Assembly: GCF_001418255.1 (NCBI RefSeq)
Contig: NZ_LIPV01000008.1
Coordinates: 62,001-126,000 of the forward strand
Source: Thiomonas bhubaneswarensis
GTDB lineage: Bacteria; Pseudomonadota; Gammaproteobacteria; Burkholderiales; Burkholderiaceae_C
Length of the DNA: 64,000 nucleotides
Direction: 5' to 3'
Part shown: positions 61,705-64,000 of the stretch, piece after piece
Position numbering within the stretch: position 1 is the stretch's first letter
Layout: each line of letters begins with the position of its first letter
The notes under the pieces: generated by a model
What the model was told of the DNA's origin: nothing
The model's input: only the letters and a program-made list of their open reading frames with translations
The model's database searches: none
Made by a program: the position numbers and the translations under genes

Positions 61705-62997
61705 TTACGCGGGATGCGAATGCAGCACCTTGGGCGGGCGGGCCGCGCTCTCGTAGCGGTCGATGCCCAGCCCCGCGGTGCTGATATCGGGCTGTCGGTG
61801 CAGCACCAAGTCGCTGACCACGCGACCCGAGCCGCAGGCCATGGTCCAGCCCAGGGTGCCGTGGCCGGTGTTGAGGAACAGGTTGCCGTAGCGCGTGGCG
61901 CCGACGATGGGGGTGCTGTCGGGCGTCATGGGGCGTAGTCCCGTCCAGAACGTGGCCGACGCCAGATCGCCGCCGGGGAACAGGTCGCGCGTGACCATCT
62001 CCAGGGTTTCGCGCCGACGCGGGTTCAGGCGCAGATCGAATCCGCCCAGCTCGGCCATGCCGCCGACGCGGATGCGCTTGTCGAAGCGGGTGAGGGCGAT
62101 TTTGTAGGTCTCGTCCAGCACGGTCGACTGCGGCGCGAACGATTCGTCCACCAGCGGCACGGTGAGCGAATAGCCCTTGACCGGGTAAACCGGCAAATCC
62201 AGGCCCAGCGGCGCCAGCATGTCGCGGGTGTAGCTGCCCAGCGCCAGCACATAGCGATCTGCGGTGAGCACCCGGTCGCCCACGCGAACGCCGGTGATGC
62301 GCAGGCCGTCGGTCAACAGACCCGCAATCGTCTGGCCGAACTGAAACTGCACGCCCAGCGCCTGCGCCATGTCGGCGAGGCGGGTGGTGAACATCTGGCA
62401 ATCGCCGGTTTCGTCGTGCGGCAGACGCAGCCCGCCGGCGAGCCGGTCGCGGGCGTGGGCCAGGCCAGGTTCCACCTGCGCGAGCTGATCGCGGTCGAGC
62501 ACCTCGTAGGGTACGCCGCATTCTTCCAGCACGGTGATGTCGCGCTGTACCGCGTCGAGCTGCGCCTGGCTGCGGAAAATTTGCAGGGTGCCGCCGGTGC
62601 GCTGTTCGTAGGCGATGCCGGTCTCGGCGCGCAGCGCCTGCAGGCTGGCGCGGCTGTATTCGGCCAGCCGCATCATGCGTTCCTTGTTGACCGAGTAACG
62701 CTCGGCAGTGCAGTTGCGCAGCATTTGCGCCATCCAGCGCACTTGCCACAGGCTGCCATCGGGCCGGATCGCCAGCGGCGCATGACGTTGGAACATCCAC
62801 TTCAGCGCCTTCAGCGGAATGCCAGGCGCGGCCCAGGGGGTGGAATAGCCGGGAGACACCTGGCCGGCGTTAGCGAAGCTGGTCTCCATTGCGCAGGCGT
62901 TCTGCCGGTCGATGACCGTGACCTCGGCGCCCGACTTGGCGAGGTAGTAAGCCGTGGTGGTGCCGATCACCCCGGCGCCGAGAACGATGACTTTCAT
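61705..62997 (-). CDS. dadA: D-amino acid dehydrogenase
   Basis: A 430-residue FAD-dependent membrane-associated dehydrogenase that oxidises D-amino acids (mainly D-alanine) to 2-oxo acids and ammonia. The dinucleotide fold begins [20 protein letters not shown] with GxGxxG, and the C-terminal [16 protein letters not shown] closes the FAD site. Length equals E. coli DadA. It is divergent from an Lrp-family regulator (129-bp gap), the usual dad arrangement, with RidA beyond. The stop lies 7 bases from the convergent ftsH stop. Confidence 0.95.
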   Translation of the reverse strand: MKVIVLGAGVIGTTTAYYLAKSGAEVTVIDRQNACAMETSFANAGQVSPGYSTPWAAPGIPLKALKWMFQRHAPLAIRPDGSLWQVRWMAQMLRNCTAERYSVNKERMMRLAEYSRASLQALRAETGIAYEQRTGGTLQIFRSQAQLDAVQRDITVLEECGVPYEVLDRDQLAQVEPGLAHARDRLAGGLRLPHDETGDCQMFTTRLADMAQALGVQFQFGQTIAGLLTDGLRITGVRVGDRVLTADRYVLALGSYTRDMLAPLGLDLPVYPVKGYSLTVPLVDESFAPQSTVLDETYKIALTRFDKRIRVGGMAELGGFDLRLNPRRRETLEMVTRDLFPGGDLASATFWTGLRPMTPDSTPIVGATRYGNLFLNTGHGTLGWTMACGSGRVVSDLVLHRQPDISTAGLGIDRYESAARPPKVLHSHPA

Positions 62998-63126
62998 GGG
63001 AATGCCTCTTTGGTTTGCTCGATGCGCGAAATGTAGTCGGGGATATGCAGAAATTTCGCTTGTTTTTTGCCTTGTACGCAGTGAAAATCACCGTGACTGC
63101 AGCGACTTTCTTCCCATGCCCGCGAC

Positions 63127-63594
63127 ATGTACGAACTCGATCGCATCGACCGCCGCATTCTGGACATCCTCCAGCGAGAAGGGCGCATCGCCATGACCGA
63201 ACTGGCCAGCCAGGTCGGGCTGTCGGCTTCGCCCTGTACCGAGCGGGTCAAGCGCATGGAGCGCGCCGGCGTGATCACCAGCTACAACGCCCGGGTCAAC
63301 CCCGAGGCGCTGGGCAAGAGTCTGCTGGTGTTTGTCGAAATCAAGCTCGCCTCGAAGTCGGGCGATGTGTTCGACCGCGTGCGGCAGGAGCTGTTGCACA
63401 TGCCCGACGTGATGGAATGCCACCTGGTCTCGGGCAGCTTCGACTATCTGGTGAAATTCCGCCTGCGCGGCATGAAGGAATACCGTCACCTGCTGGGCGA
63501 CATCCTCAAGCGGCTTCCCGTCTCGGCCGAATCGCACAGCTATGTGGTGATGGAAGAGATCAAGGAAAGTCTGTTCCTGCCGACTGATCGATGA
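63127..63594 (+). CDS. lrp: Lrp/AsnC family regulator
   Basis: A 155-residue transcription regulator. The N-terminal helix-turn-helix (LDRIDRRILDILQREGRIAMTELASQVGLSASPCTERVKRME) is followed by a RAM/ligand-binding domain (DVMECHLVSGSFDYLVKFRLRGMKEYRHLL). It is divergent from dadA and probably activates it in response to alanine or leucine, as DadR does. Similarity to Lrp by eye is high; the symbol could equally be dadR. Confidence 0.87.
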   Translation: MYELDRIDRRILDILQREGRIAMTELASQVGLSASPCTERVKRMERAGVITSYNARVNPEALGKSLLVFVEIKLASKSGDVFDRVRQELLHMPDVMECHLVSGSFDYLVKFRLRGMKEYRHLLGDILKRLPVSAESHSYVVMEEIKESLFLPTDR

Positions 63595-63633
63595 ATACGG
63601 CGGATATGCGCTGCTCCATTCCAAGAATTTCCC

Positions 63634-64000
63634 ATGATTGAACGACTTCACGTTGGCCCGCGCCTGAGCGAGGCCGCCATTTGCGCCGGCACGGTGTACC
63701 TCGCCGGTCAGGTGCCCGAGCTGCACCCCGACGCCGATCTGGAAGATCAGACCCGCGAAGTGCTGGGCCATATCGACCGTCTTTTGCACGAATGCGGCAG
63801 CAGCAAGGCCCATTTGCTCAGCGTGCAGATCTTCCTCGCCAATATCGCCGACATAGGGCGCATGAACGCTGTCTGGGATGCCTGGATGGCGCCCGGTCAT
63901 GCACCGCCGCGCGCCACCGTGCAGGCGGCGCTGGCCGATCCGCGCTGGCGCCTCGAAATCGTCGTCGTGGCCCGGCAGATGGTGGTTCCTTCCGCGTCAT
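63634..64000 (+). CDS. ridA: RidA family reactive-intermediate deaminase, 5' part
   Basis: The first 122 codons of a RidA/YjgF-family gene, cut by the window end. RidA hydrolyses 2-aminoacrylate and other enamine/imine intermediates. Visible are CAGTVYLAGQVPE, the conserved GQVP-like loop, and LLSVQIFLANIADIGRMNAVWDAWM with the trimer-interface pattern, then PPRATVQAALADPRWRLEIVVVA. Its place beside dadA is logical, since amino-acid deamination yields imines. It starts 39 bases after the lrp stop. Confidence 0.9.
   Translation, partial: MIERLHVGPRLSEAAICAGTVYLAGQVPELHPDADLEDQTREVLGHIDRLLHECGSSKAHLLSVQIFLANIADIGRMNAVWDAWMAPGHAPPRATVQAALADPRWRLEIVVVARQMVVPSAS

Noticed and set aside
1-64000. 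CRISPR arrays, tRNA or rRNA genes, intact insertion sequences
   Set aside because: No regular repeat-spacer pattern, no tRNA-like GTTCGAATC stems and no transposase were seen on reading both strands. Short RNA genes could still be missed by eye.

Overview
The window is about 64% GC, densely coded and almost free of mobile DNA. The protein set points to a sulfur-oxidising betaproteobacterium of the order Burkholderiales, most like Thiomonas. Supporting genes are a SorAB-type sulfite dehydrogenase, a ba3-type oxidase, NtrBC/GlnD nitrogen control, a 6S RNA beside zapA and a phasin. The genus is my inference; no search was run.

Positions 1-6377 hold the end of dxs, a Zur-controlled zinc importer (znuA divergent from znuCB), the zinc-sparing folE2, and mutS. 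Positions 6483-9364 form a putative Fur-controlled operon: outer-membrane protein, periplasmic FMN-binding protein, ApbE flavin transferase and a small histidine-bearing membrane protein. It reads as an envelope flavin electron-transfer or ferric-reduction system. Positions 9325-13179 (minus strand) are an unusual cassette: acyl/amino-acid AMP ligase, stand-alone carrier protein, NadE-like synthetase and a PrmC-like methyltransferase whose NPPY motif has lost its Asn. These two blocks are my best candidates for undescribed systems.

Positions 13291-19950 carry a CinA-like protein, glnA with a sigma54/NtrC-type promoter, a 184-bp inverted-repeat (MITE-like) element, a DUF4124-like protein, ntrB, ntrC and xthA. 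Positions 20034-22677 encode a second zinc/manganese-type ABC importer with a weak Zur-like site. Then follow ilvD, lgt, a lone PIN protein, 6S RNA, zapA and a ZapB-like gene. Positions 26618-30688 hold a cobalamin riboswitch with btuB, btuC and btuD. Positions 30765-33082 encode a potassium channel, a phasin and an AhpD-like protein. Positions 33207-39793 encode a TolC-type channel divergent from a HlyD/YbhF/YbhS/YbhR exporter.

Positions 39926-50592 are mostly housekeeping: parvulin, BolA, YciB, a MazG-like protein, GlnD, methionine aminopeptidase, PurL, a DUF1624-like membrane protein and a small conserved protein. Positions 50617-52164 pair NsrR and a DUF2214-like protein with a divergent group III truncated globin across a 23-bp NsrR-type operator. 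Positions 52249-59350 form a respiratory island: ba3 oxidase with SCO and CtaG assembly factors, two monohaem cytochromes c, and SorB/SorA, which would pass sulfite electrons through cytochrome c to oxygen. An AT-rich gap precedes a second-type FtsH. The window ends with dadA, an Lrp regulator and a truncated RidA gene, a D-amino-acid catabolic group. I saw no tRNA, rRNA, CRISPR array or intact insertion sequence.
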